A stretch of DNA of 64,000 nt, taken from Lophius americanus. Lineage: Eukaryota; Chordata; Actinopteri; Lophiiformes; Lophiidae. Location of the stretch: positions 5,979,001-6,043,000 of the forward strand of contig JBBDHG010000011.1 in the NCBI GenBank assembly GCA_037951165.1, written 5' to 3'. Of the stretch, positions 38,703 to 50,000 are shown piece after piece; within the stretch, counting starts at the first letter, position 1; the number at the start of each line of letters is the position of its first letter. The notes under the pieces were generated by a model. The model was not told the origin of the DNA. It saw only the letters and a list, made by a program, of their open reading frames with translations, and searched no databases. The position numbers and the translations under genes were made by a program.

Positions 38703-39294
38703 TAGATAATGACTCTTCAACATACATGACAAAAACACGCTGGTGAAACTTATCTCATGTATTTGAATCACTTTGTTTTTTATTAATCTTACCAAAATAT
38801 ATTTATCAATGATACACAATCACACTTTGTTTTCTTATGTGAATAGAACATTGCAAAGAAAAATCTCATATACAAAAAACTGAGATTTTTTCTTTAACAA
38901 AATCACCGCACTTCATGATGGTAGAAAACAAAATCGAAGAATCACAAGAGACACCCACAGATACATTCACAAAATGTCATGCATGGTGAAGGAGAGGAGG
39001 TGGTGTTGAGGAACAGTCAATATTTTTCAACATTAAGGTAAGTGATACATAAGACAATAGTCTGTTGACACATAATATCGGGTACAGGAAAACATCCTGG
39101 AGCTTGCACCAGCATTTCTTAAAGCCATTAAATCCATGTTTCTTGACAATAAAATAAATAATAGATTGATCCCATCTACCTATTCTTTGTTAACTGAAGG
39201 TTGAATTGTAAAGAGCTGCTGCAACGGGCTCCTAAATACTAGCATCCTACTCATCCTGATTGTACCACCACTACCTGTGCTTGAAATGCTCGCC

Positions 39295-42200
39295 TCAAAA
39301 GAACATCCTCTCTGTGTTGAAGACTCTGAGCTTGGTCATGAAGTTGAAATAGACAAAGGCCAGGCACACCAACAGGTTCTTCATAAGATAAATGATGGGT
39401 GTGACAAAGCCAAAGAAGGCAATGAGGCCAACACGCACAAAGAAGAATGGTAAGTCTTGCATGGCCACTCCTATTGAGGAGAGAAGGGGGCTTTGGGGCA
39501 TGACCACCACTCGCAAGCAGGACAGGTAGCTGAAGATGTAGATGGGGAACACCCAGCCTGAGTAGTAGACCAAGGGATTTCCTGCCACCCTCATCATCTC
39601 AACTGTATCCATCCAGAACATAAAACTGTCCACAAACACATCTGCGCGGGCATCACTGGCACACAGAAACCTGAGTGGTCCTGTGTGGGCGTATGGAGGT
39701 ATGTGGTAAGCCGTGGGGTCTGCCAATTGTGAGCTCAATCCAGACATACCACGTTGTCTCCCGGGGTTAGCTGGTCCTATCCCATTGGTCTGTGGTCGAT
39801 TCCCTGCTCCATTCTTGTTCCTGTCATTGAGCTGGTTTGCTCCGGGTGACAATGGTGTTGGCACAGCTTGTCCAGGCACAGCTGGCCCCGACACACCTGG
39901 AGCGATAGGTGTTCCAGGAGAGACCTGTTCCACATGTGTGAGGACAGTAGAGGGGATGTCAGCATCTCTCTTCGAGTCATTTGCTATGGAGAAAAATTAA
40001 AATAATTACATTTTCCTTTTATTCTTGTATGGAATCATTGTTTTGGGGGGAATCTGAGTTGATAGCATAGAAATGCTAACATTGATAGCAAAGATAATGA
40101 TGTCTGTCGTTGATTTATTTAGAAAATCTTCGACCAAATCGTGGTGGGAAGTCCATATGATAGACATAAAAACATGCAACTGAGAAATGTTTTGATAACA
40201 AAAATCCAATCAATGAATCTGCTGAGCAGTTTAAGCTCCAAACATTAAAGCGGTAGTAGAAATTAGGAATAGTATTCAGTTTTTCCAAGCAATTCGACTT
40301 GAACAGCATACTCAGATCACCTCTATGACTCCCTTTAGGAAAAAAACTGTTAAAAATCTGCGAAGACATATACTTTATGGAAAACATGCTAACCTCCAAC
40401 CAATTCAATATAAAATACTCCATAAGAGTCATGATCCCGTTTTCTGGGCTAGCACATCCCACTACACCCGTCAATCTGCTTGTTGGGAGACATTTCATAA
40501 GTCCACCTCAACAAAAAACAAACAAAAGATTACTCCTCAAAGCCCTGTCCATCATCAAGAAATCCAATACATACCACTCAATGTTAAAAATCTACTTATG
40601 GATTTAATCACTGTGGAAAATCTTCTTACTTCTGCCCAATAGAACCCAACCCCATCTGGTCCCCCTTTCATTAAGCTCCTGCATGCCTGATCCAACAGGC
40701 TCTCTATTCATATTTTCTTATTTTTTTAGATGATGATAGTAGGAATAATAATGATAATAATAACCTTTATTATTTTCATTATTATTATTATTATTATTGT
40801 TATTACTGTTAGTCTGTTTTATTTTGTTATTTCTTGATAGTGTGGCAGTCATATATTGTTCTCACATGAACATCAGACGACCATGTGCACACGCATGGAT
40901 AAAAAGATATTAAAAAAGGGGAGAAAGGGAAGGGGAAAAAACATTTCACTTCACTGAAAGGAACTCTGTAATGAACTGCTGATCAAGGGATTTAATAAGT
41001 AATTGGTTCCCATTAATCAGTTGGTTTCATTCATCACTCACAATCTATTGGAATCCATTCAAAGAAGAAAAATCATAAAGGGGTCCTTTGTCTGAAAGGA
41101 GGCAATGGATTATAACAGGCTGTCCATCCCTTAAACAGTGAATATGTTGCCTCTTTGAAGGTTGAGCTGAGCTAAAACTGTCCATAGCAAATTCTATTAT
41201 ATACATTTGTCAATATGTGTTTTTGAGTATATGTATGTGTGTGTGTGTATGTACATATATATTTAGATAGATAGATAGATTTTTTTTTTCACCCCCATTT
41301 GATGGTATTGAAATTACTGACTCGCTACATAAACAAACTATTTATGCCATAAATAAAAAATAGATAAAGAAGGAAATAGAAAAACAAGCTGATAAACAAG
41401 CAAAGTAAACTAAGAAAGCCCCCCTTCAGTGGACAGACTCCCTCTTAAAGAGTCTGGAAGTGGTCCATCAGAGACAAGAGCTATGCAATGGGCCATCGAG
41501 ACTCAAGTGCAAAATTTCCCTGAAACTACAGTTTAAAGTATAAAAGCGAAAAGGGAATGGGGAAAGGGGAAAGGGGAAAAAAAAGATGGGTGACTCCATG
41601 ACCTGCTCCTGCGTTTCTCTCATTGGGGCTTCCTCATGTGTTGCTGGAGAGTCCGGATGGCGGGTGCTGCTCACCCAGCTGGTGCCTATGTCCGGCCTTA
41701 CCCCTCATCGCTGTATTAATTGATAAGTGCAGTTGCTATTGAGCTTATATTTATTATTATTATTAATTATTACAATATTTCTAACATATTATTATCAGAT
41801 ATATCCTTTTTATTATTATATTGTCAATGGTATCACACTCCTACACACACACACATTCACACACTACCCGGTTGTATACATGTAATTGTTTGTAAGTCTG
41901 TTGATTGTGTTTCTTCTGCGCCGCTCTTTGTTTTTATCATGTATTGCACGCAGATTTCACCCAAGTAAATATTCTGAAGTATGAAATCAAAAAAGTAGAA
42001 AGAAAAACACTGTTGACGGTTTGTCAATTCAGCAGTATTACATGATGGGGATGAAGGAATTTCCTTTAATTTCCTAATTTCAACCAATTTTCTTCAACTG
42101 TGGGTACAGAGAGAGAGAGTGAGAAGATCCAATTGCTTCTGTAAAATATTCAGAATAAATACTGCATAGTTTTGTGTGTCTATTTTGCTCCAAGGGCTTT

Positions 42201-43868
42201 GTTTGTGCTTTTGGAGGAATTTCGGAAAATCAGCTATTTCAGGGGAGGTTCGCTATGGTTCCAAGTCATCTACATTTGTAGATAATGTGTCTCACTGTGG
42301 ATCTGTGGAATCCCAGAATCTCAGACCCTTAACCTTTGTAGAATAATGTATTTCCTCATCTCTTCTGCTGTTTCTTTACATTTTGTTAAGGGACATTACT
42401 GGTAAGACCTACGAAACAACTCCATGCTTCTGAAAATGGTCGCTTAATGGTTTGGTTATGGTTAATGGTTTGTTGGACCCGAGCTCCTGTGATGTGAAGC
42501 CAGGCAAATATGACTACTGATGCCGGCTGAGGAATGTTCAGGATCAATGAGAGATTTGTATGATGTGTGCAGATGGCTGCGCTCACCCTGACCGGTCAGT
42601 CTGCAGTGACGTATCCTCTCCACAACATCAATACTGATGAGAGAGAAGAGGACTAGTGACACAGGAAGCTCTGTGAGTGTGTCCAGTTTTATGTTGTTAT
42701 TTATCTGAACCTGAGGAAGAAGCCAAAGAATCATTAGTTTTGATCAAAACACTTAGTCATATCCAATCAATGCATATTTCATGAATTTACCTATATAAAT
42801 AACAAATCTCTGCAGTCACTGCTGCTTTGCTTTTATTTCTCCACTAGTACTAGGTTTGTGGGCCACATGACTTCCAGCACTGATATTTGCCTGAGTCAGG
42901 ACTTCATGCAAACAGGACACAGAACAAAGCAGACATGCTGGTCATTTTAGCAAAATGTATGGCTCTTATGATAAGCAGGAGCCAAAAGGTCATCTTGTGT
43001 TCTTGAAAAGACTACATAAAACAGCAAGTAGGACCAGGACCAGAACCAATGCGGAAGTAAAAATGTGCCTCATTGACAGATGATTTGACATGGTCAGCCT
43101 GGACAGGAAGGGGAACCAAGCTGCTTATCAGCAGCTCCTTATCCATAGGGTTTTATTTACCTCCTCTTAGAACCAAAGTGACCAAAGAACTACAAAGGAT
43201 CTACATTCACAGGCCGATTCTAATTTAACATATTGAGAGAATAATGGCCAAAGTTCAGCATCAGAATCTTGACAAAATGATGAAACAAACTGCAAACAAT
43301 CCACAGCTTGTTGTACCTCAGAGCTGGCGATGAGAAAGGCAAAGCAGGGCAACGTCGACATGATCACATATACGAGGGCCACAGGTCTCCTGATACAAAG
43401 ACAAAGGAGAGAAAGAACAATAAAAGTAAGGTAGGAAGACAAAGGCAATTGCAGGACTTGCTAACTCATGGCATTCACAGACTGAGTGCCGTCCAGCTCC
43501 AGGCCTGGTCAGACTCAAAACAAGAAGACATTTCTCACGTCAGTGATGCACCTCCATTTCTGACTCCGCAGGCCCCTGACATCACGACAAACTCACCACT
43601 TCTTCCTGCCAACGAGGAACTTCTTCTTTCTGAACACCATATACTTCAGGGGTACCCAAACCAGCAGGGCAGTGGAGGTGACATAAGCAACGGAGGAGGC
43701 CACAATCAACCAGTAGGCTGTGCTGCCATCACCGGGGGGCTGCGCCGATGTTTTCACCTTTGCCACGATGATGGCGAACCTCTGCATGACGATAAAAAGT
43801 GGCACACACAGGCCCACAAACTGCAGCACCTCACACAGGGCAAACTTCAGTGTCCTCCCTGAGCCCAT
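39295..43868 (-). CDS. tmem236: Transmembrane protein 236 (4 coding exons)
   Basis: Multi-pass membrane protein of unknown biochemical function. Exons: 43868-43597, 43389-43317, 42710-42587, 39983-39295; the phases (2, 0, 1) join perfectly and give 385 residues, against 351 in the human protein. The start MGSGRTLKF matches the family start and is preferred to an in-frame ATG 22 codons upstream. Hydrophobic segments lie near residues 8-33, 52-75, 93-114, 125-142, 270-290 and two or three more to the end. Recognisable family landmarks are STLPCFAFLIA, LPVSLVLFSLI, DTVEMMRVAG and QDLPFFFVR. Between them (about 157-250) is a loop rich in Pro, Gly, Ala and Asn, longer than in mammals. Intron 3 (39,984-42,586) contains simple repeats and a Tc1-like fragment. 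The gene sits directly upstream of the MRC1 pair on the same strand and divergent from HACD1, as in human 10p12.33. Confidence 0.93.
40742..40799. repeat. (AAT)n and (ATT)n inverted microsatellite
   Basis: An aat run followed a few bases later by an att run in TMEM236 intron 3, so the two can fold back on each other. Confidence 0.85.
41226..41290. repeat. (TG)n, (TA)n and (GATA)n compound microsatellite
   Basis: Adjacent gtgtgt, atatat and tagatagatagat runs followed by a T run, in TMEM236 intron 3. Confidence 0.85.
42250..42345 (-). mobile_element. Tc1-like transposase fragment in TMEM236 intron 3
   Basis: 'catttgtagataatgtgtct' followed by 'cactgtggatctgtggaatccca' matches the amino-terminal DNA-binding part of a common fish Tc1-like transposase (reverse strand). 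Short and decayed. Confidence 0.55.
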
Positions 43869-44288
43869 GCTGTGGTAGCTCAAAAAAAAGGAGGGAGGGC
43901 GACAGGGGTTGTTGTCACAGTGAGACGACACCTGTCCCCTGTGAGTGCTGGTCAGGCCTCAGACCAGTGCATTGTCTGCCTCCACTAGCATTTTCCACAC
44001 ACCACAGCCGTGGCTCTCCGCTCGCCCAACTGCTTACACTGCATTAGGCATTGTGTGACAGTGATGTAGCCGGCCTTTTACTCAGGATACAAACATTTTG
44101 TCTAAAACTGTTCACACTGAAGAAGAAATAGACATCTCAGTGGATTTATTCATTCTTCAAAGTGGTTCAATGCTTTTGAAGCTTAAAAAAAGCCTCACAT
44201 TTACAGATTAGATTAAACATCTAGCTTTACATTTGTTATATCCCGTATTCTACTCAAATATGCCCCTCAAGCAGCAGACAGTAGCGGA

Positions 44289-44320
44289 TTGGATAAAGAT
44301 TTCGTCAAATCTTTATCCAA
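44289..44320. repeat. Perfect 14-base inverted repeat
   Basis: ttggataaagattt - cgtc - aaatctttatccaa: two perfect 14-base arms with a 4-base loop. No flanking terminator or known element seen. Confidence 0.85.
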
Positions 44321-46479
44321 CAGCAGGTGGCTGTAAATCACAGACTTATTACAGCACAGAAAACCAAAATGCTCTTGTTCTTCCATTCTATCAATTCATT
44401 GCCATCTAGTGGCAACATGTAATAACTACTAAACGTCTGGCTCCACAATGATGTAACAAATACAAGGAACACATATGTGGTTTTAAACACTAATCATTTA
44501 TGTCTAGATAATTCCGATACATTGATTTGGGTTTTAATAATGACAGTGATGTAAAATTTAGGCCCTCAGAGAAAAGCTACATTCTACACACCCTCATTCT
44601 ATCACAAAAAAAAGGCTAAAATGTATACTGGTACAATTACCCTCATTGTTCCTGCAACCTCATTCACACATTAACATTTACCATAAACTTTACTTAAACT
44701 TACTTGGAACAATGGACATTGTGCGGTTTCTGGCCACACACATATCCACCAAAGTCATCGGTGATGGCTGGCATCACCGATCCATTTGCTGTTTCTGCAT
44801 CTCAACCGCTGGACTAAACTGACTGGACTTTTGCTTTTTCTAAACTACACAGCAGAGACCGGTGTACCTGAATACTCAAGACAAATACTATATTTATGAC
44901 CAGAGAAGTGAAGGAATTGATAGAATGGAAAAACAATAGGCTGCACAATGACTGTGGTTGTTCTGCAATTATGAGACCGGGATAATCTTGACTATGGGAC
45001 TAATGATTCCTGAAAAGGACCCTATAACCAAAGCCTACACATAAATCCATATTTTTCTGTGGCCTTGGTGACACAAGCCTGAGCTTAAAGGCCTCAAGCT
45101 GGGAAGCAGTCAGACTTTTCCCCACACATTCCAAGAGGAAATTCATCAACATATAAAACTAACCAAGTGTTATTTATTTTGCCTCTGTCTTTAATGTCTT
45201 CATGTGATTTAAAGTTACTACGTACATTTCCTCAAGAACGGATGTAAGTGTGATTTCAGATACTGACATTAGTGAACACTTTATGATTTATGTGTCCTGT
45301 TACTTTAAACTTCAACTCATAATTTACTTGAAACTAATTGTACAATGTAAAAACATGTTATGATACTTCTATCATAAAATGATAGAAGGCCAACTGTTAT
45401 AACTATCACAGAGTTTTTCTAACAACAATTTTAGCCATTTCATAGAGGCTCAGTTCCACATTATCCACTTCCTCATTATCATCGATCCAGGTTATGCTCC
45501 CAAGGTAACGAAAGGAAACTGTGTGTTTTCTGGGAATTTTATCAATTTTATTTTTTTATAAGGAGTATTATACTTTGCTTTTTTTATTTTTATTAAATCC
45601 CCTTTGATTTGTTCAGGAGAAATAGTAATACACAAAACAGAAAATACGACAGGTCTATCGAATGAACAACCAATTGTTCCCCCTTTTTAAAAAAACGGCT
45701 CCTGGTGTTTTTTCCTGGACTCGTTTCTAGGGTTCATTATTTCTTATTTTCCAATTTATTGTTTTGAGAGTTTGCATTAAAAAACAAACTCTGCTGTGGG
45801 TCAAGGTCTCAATTGGAAAGATCCTTCTTATTCGGAAAAGTGGTGTCATGTGGATCGTCTCTTCTGATTTTAGTCGGAATAAAGGGGCCACGTAAACCTA
45901 CCTAATGTTTCGGGTTATGGCAGTGCAGAATCCAAGGAATCACAGTTTAAACACACATTTACCGACCCCAGAGTCACCATCACAGTCTGTCAATCTTTGT
46001 CTGACTTTTCAACATCCCCAAGTTTGAGGCAGAGTGAGCATCTGTTCGCACTCAAAGATTGGTTATCCCCCTCGTTTACATCCGTTAACCGGGAGAGGTT
46101 TGTCTCCTGGGAGACGCCGGTCTGGTGACAAGTGAGAAGAGATGAGGTGACCTGTAATCATTTTAATAATAACTTACTTTACAAGACGTCTTGTAAAGAC
46201 TTTATCCAGTTTACAAAGAGAAGCTAGCATAACATGGACTACACGATATCAGGGGTTAGTAGGCTACCGGCGGATAGTACGGCAAGCTCTAGGCCACTTC
46301 TCCGTTGAGTGTCGCTACACTGTGAGTATCTTTTCCCGTATTCCTCAGACAGCCATTCATTGTTTGTTTTTTATTTCAGACATCCATTGTTTGAGGTGTG
46401 TTGTAACGGGTACTTGACGTAATGGTTAGGCGCGTGCGTGGCGCGCCACAACACAGTGCGCTGAATTGTAGTCCAGATT

Positions 46480-46566
46480 TAAGCGAAGCCTCAAGGCAAA
46501 TCATTTGGCTCCAGGATTTTTATTATTCGAGTTACTCGAATTATTCGAGGAATCATTTCAGCCCTA
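46480..46566. mobile_element. hAT-like terminal fragment
   Basis: 'ttattcgagttactcgaatt' followed by 'attcgaggaatcatttcagccctaa' resembles the end of a widespread fish hAT-type element ('tagggctgaaa...'). Only one end is recognised. Confidence 0.45.
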
Positions 46567-47021
46567 ATTTGATTTTATCACGTGTATTTATTTTCCCGGA
46601 ATTTTTCTTAGTCACTCCGCTTACAGGAACTGTTTGAAGCGTTTACTGTGCGCGTGGAACCTAACCTCTGACATTTCATTAAACACTATGCTGATCTGCG
46701 AGAAGACGGAAAGAGGATCTTAAGTCGTAAAATGAGAATGTTTAATAAATTTGAGAAATTCCGTACTCCTTTGTGGTATTTTCATTGTCGGATCACCTGT
46801 TGTGGGTGTAACACAGATAAATGGGTGGATACATGATTTATTTCCATTTTCTTTTTCGTTGTCTGTCATGTTTTGTTTTTGCTAATAGCCGTCACTGACC
46901 GGTCACTCACTTGTTGCAGCATAGTCCCGCGAGAGGGGAGCCGTGGGCGGATAGATGGGTGGATGACCCTGCTGCTCCCAGCCCAGCTGTCAGCTCCCTT
47001 CCCCACCCTGCCCCCGGTACC

Positions 47022-50000
47022 ATGGCGTCCAGTGAGGAGGACGGCACGGTAGAGGAGAAGGAGAACAACAACAAGAAGAGAACGAAAAGCACCCTATCTA
47101 CTGCATGGCTCACTTTCTACAACATCGCCATGACGGCCGGGTAAGATTCTCACTCAATCTCTCGTGTTAGAAACGAGGCGCTCGTTAAAAAACCGTGAGT
47201 GCGTGTTGCTGTTTATAGGACGGTGTGTCGGGTCCAACGTTCCTGTGCAGCTCGCTCTATTTAGGGCCTCGTCCGAGCTGTGGGGGAAACGTGTGCACAG
47301 AGTTTGATAATAATTTATAAAATATAGGGATGCTGGCGGCTTGGGTGTCGGTGTTAAAAGATGAATGAATGGTGTTTGGTAAAAGTGACCGAGGAGCAGA
47401 ACAGCCGTGTCCAAATAGGGCTGGGTGCGTGTGTCACGTGACGGCCAACGGCGTGTCCCACAGCAGGAGTGATAAGTATAGCTGGAGCGCTCTGACACTT
47501 GAGACCCAGTCTGGGACACTGAAATGCTCAATGGGCAGTTTTTTTAAAAATAACAATTACAAACCGAGTGCTCCACTCATAATCATGTAAATGTCAACCA
47601 CCTGCAAGAAGAGGCACGTGGGAATGATGAGTTTGTCTGCTGATGTTGGTAAAGCTGTTCAAATATCGGGTTGTCACCTTCTAATCTGGGCTCTCTAAGA
47701 AGAATGTTTTTTACATAACATTATGACACTGATGGCTCTGTTATACCTTGTCTGAAGTTTACTCACAGGCATGGATCTTAGTTATGTCAACTAGTTAACC
47801 CAACTGAAGATAATTCCATTGCAAGTGCTAATCTCAGTTATCGTGACTTTAATAAACAAAGTTACTCTTCATTTTCTGAACATAATTATTAACATTAACA
47901 TGCTGTCATCAGCCATTACATGATAACCACTAGCAAGTGAAGTTCTGCCTTTGTGTCAAAAGGAGTCTGTTGAGGTGGTTTGGACATTTGAATAGGATGC
48001 CCAACTGGGATGAGACCCTGGGGTAGACCCAGTACTTGGTGGATGCGCTTTATATCTCATCTGGCCCGGGAACACCTTTGGATCCAACAGGATGAGCTTG
48101 CGAGTTGGGAGAGGGACGTTTGAAATGTTTTCCTTAGTCTGCTGCCACCGCGACCAAACAACGGATAAGCGGAGGGAAATGGATGGTTGGATAGATGGTA
48201 TGTGAAGTCAGAATGGCATTGATTACCCCCATTACAATGGCAGCAATCTCTGGGTGGGATGTATTCGGAGGCAACTGTTTGACTTTGTGTGTTTTTTCCT
48301 CAAAGTTGATTTGTTGGAACCAGGGAAAGTGGTCAAATGTGTGGATCTGACTAACTTTGATAAGGGTCAAATGGTGATGGCTGCAAGATTGCATAAGAGC
48401 ATCTCCAGAACTACAGTCCTTGTTGGATGGTCTTAGTCTGCAGTGGCCCGTGCCCAATGAAGTTTAAGTTGCCTGATCCAACAGAAGCTACATATTGCTG
48501 GAAAAGTTGATGCTACTTCTGATTAAAAGGTGTCAGAAAACAAATTGCATCGCAGAGCGTTCTTGTCAGCAAAAGAAATACTTACACAATATATGGTAGG
48601 TGGTTATATGGTCATGGCTGTATTTCCTAAAAATGTGATCATACTTGTTATTTTCAGTTCAGTTGCATCAAAAAAGGGAATACTGAATATAAAATCTGTC
48701 TATTTGTCTTATATTTGATTTTGTTTTATAACTTACTATTGTAAAAAATTTTCAGGAATTTTGCATGACTGATTTTTATAAGTAACTAACTTTTGAAATG
48801 TCTCATGTACCCCAAAGTACCCCTAGGGATATGCGTACCACCATTTGACACACATTGTGCCATAAGAACCTACTTTTACCAATACAACACAAAAATGCTG
48901 CTGCTGCAGAAATGAAACACTAGTGGGAGAGGCGAAAATCCAGACTGTTATCAAAATCCTTATTCCAATCTATACTGAGCAGCCACAACTTTAGAAAACG
49001 CAAACTAGTTTTAGGGTTTAGGATGATCGTCGCCGAATGCCAATAGTTTGCCAATAGGAAGGCCATATGGGAGAACGAGACATCACACAAAACCAATGCC
49101 AAATGGCCGGATAGACCTCAGAGCACACCAAAGCCAACTCCCAGAACAGGATCTAAGGGTCCAAACTGCACCTACTATTCCCCCAGACCCCTCAGGTTAG
49201 GCACACCAATCTGAGGACTGCCTGCACTGACTATAAGAGAACCTGTGACCCATGGATACTGGAGTGTCTGGTAGTATAAAAGGTGAACAGTACACTGATT
49301 CACCAGGAACACCATGCAGCTGTGGAAAACAAATCTGGAGGCCTACTGCACGAACATCGCTCAAATCACAATCAAGAGACGCATATGCCAAAGTGGTGCA
49401 CTGATCCTCTCAAAGTCTGAATATGGATACAGGTTCACAAGTGGTGTGACCAAAAGCTATATATTATACATGGATGACATCAATCTGTATGCTAAGAGTA
49501 AACGACACATCAACCCACGTATCCACCTGACAAAGACCTACAGTGAAGATTTTAGGTTGTCATTCAGTCTGAAAAGTGTGGCCATAATTTGGTCAGAACT
49601 GAGAAGGTACACCTACCAGATGGCAGGATAGGGGACATACATGACAACAAGGGCTTGCTATCCCACAGGCCAATGGAAACAATGGTGGTGAGTCAAAGAG
49701 TTCAGCCATTGCCAAATACCTCCAGAGGGTAAGACAGGTGCTGAGAAGCATGCTCAGTGGTAAAAATGAGATCAGAGCAATCAACACGTATGCCCTACCA
49801 GTCATCAAATTCCCAGCTGGAATAATAAGCTGGCCTCAGGAGGAGGTAGATGCCGGAGATGTCAAGTCATAAAAACTCTATGAACAATGTAAAGAGGGAG
49901 GATGAGCAGTAGAGTAAGATCCACAAACCAAGATAAGACAAGGAGCATCCATGGATACACCAGAAAGACGGGTGCTTAATTTACTACAGTCAATTAAAGG

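Larger units (their letters stand above)
36450..39294. other. MRC1 copy B 5' flank to TMEM236 3' end, no gene seen
   Basis: About 36,450-36,990 pairs with the copy A 5' flank and presumably holds the promoter. 37,640-37,770 is the last stretch shared with copy A (18,290-18,430). Foldback elements fill 37,780-38,145. The remainder to 39,294 is AT-rich; the part nearest 39,294 is probably TMEM236 3' UTR, with a minus-strand AATAAA at 38,779-38,784. Confidence 0.6.
43869..47021. other. Divergent TMEM236/HACD1 intergenic region
   Basis: 3.15 kb between two start codons pointing away from each other. It is AT-rich up to about 46,200 with no recognisable gene. A perfect 14-base hairpin is at 44,289-44,320 and a hAT-like terminal fragment at about 46,480-46,566. 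The last 130 bases before HACD1 are GC-rich, consistent with promoter or 5' UTR. No STAM exon was recognised. Confidence 0.6.

Noticed and set aside
40115..40642. Frames of 127 and 105 codons in TMEM236 intron 3
   Set aside because: A loose resemblance to the end of a LINE protein was considered, but no diagnostic motif could be found.
43308..43862. 184-codon open frame on the plus strand
   Set aside because: It is antisense to TMEM236 exons 1 and 2; the minus strand has correct splice sites and recognisable family sequence.
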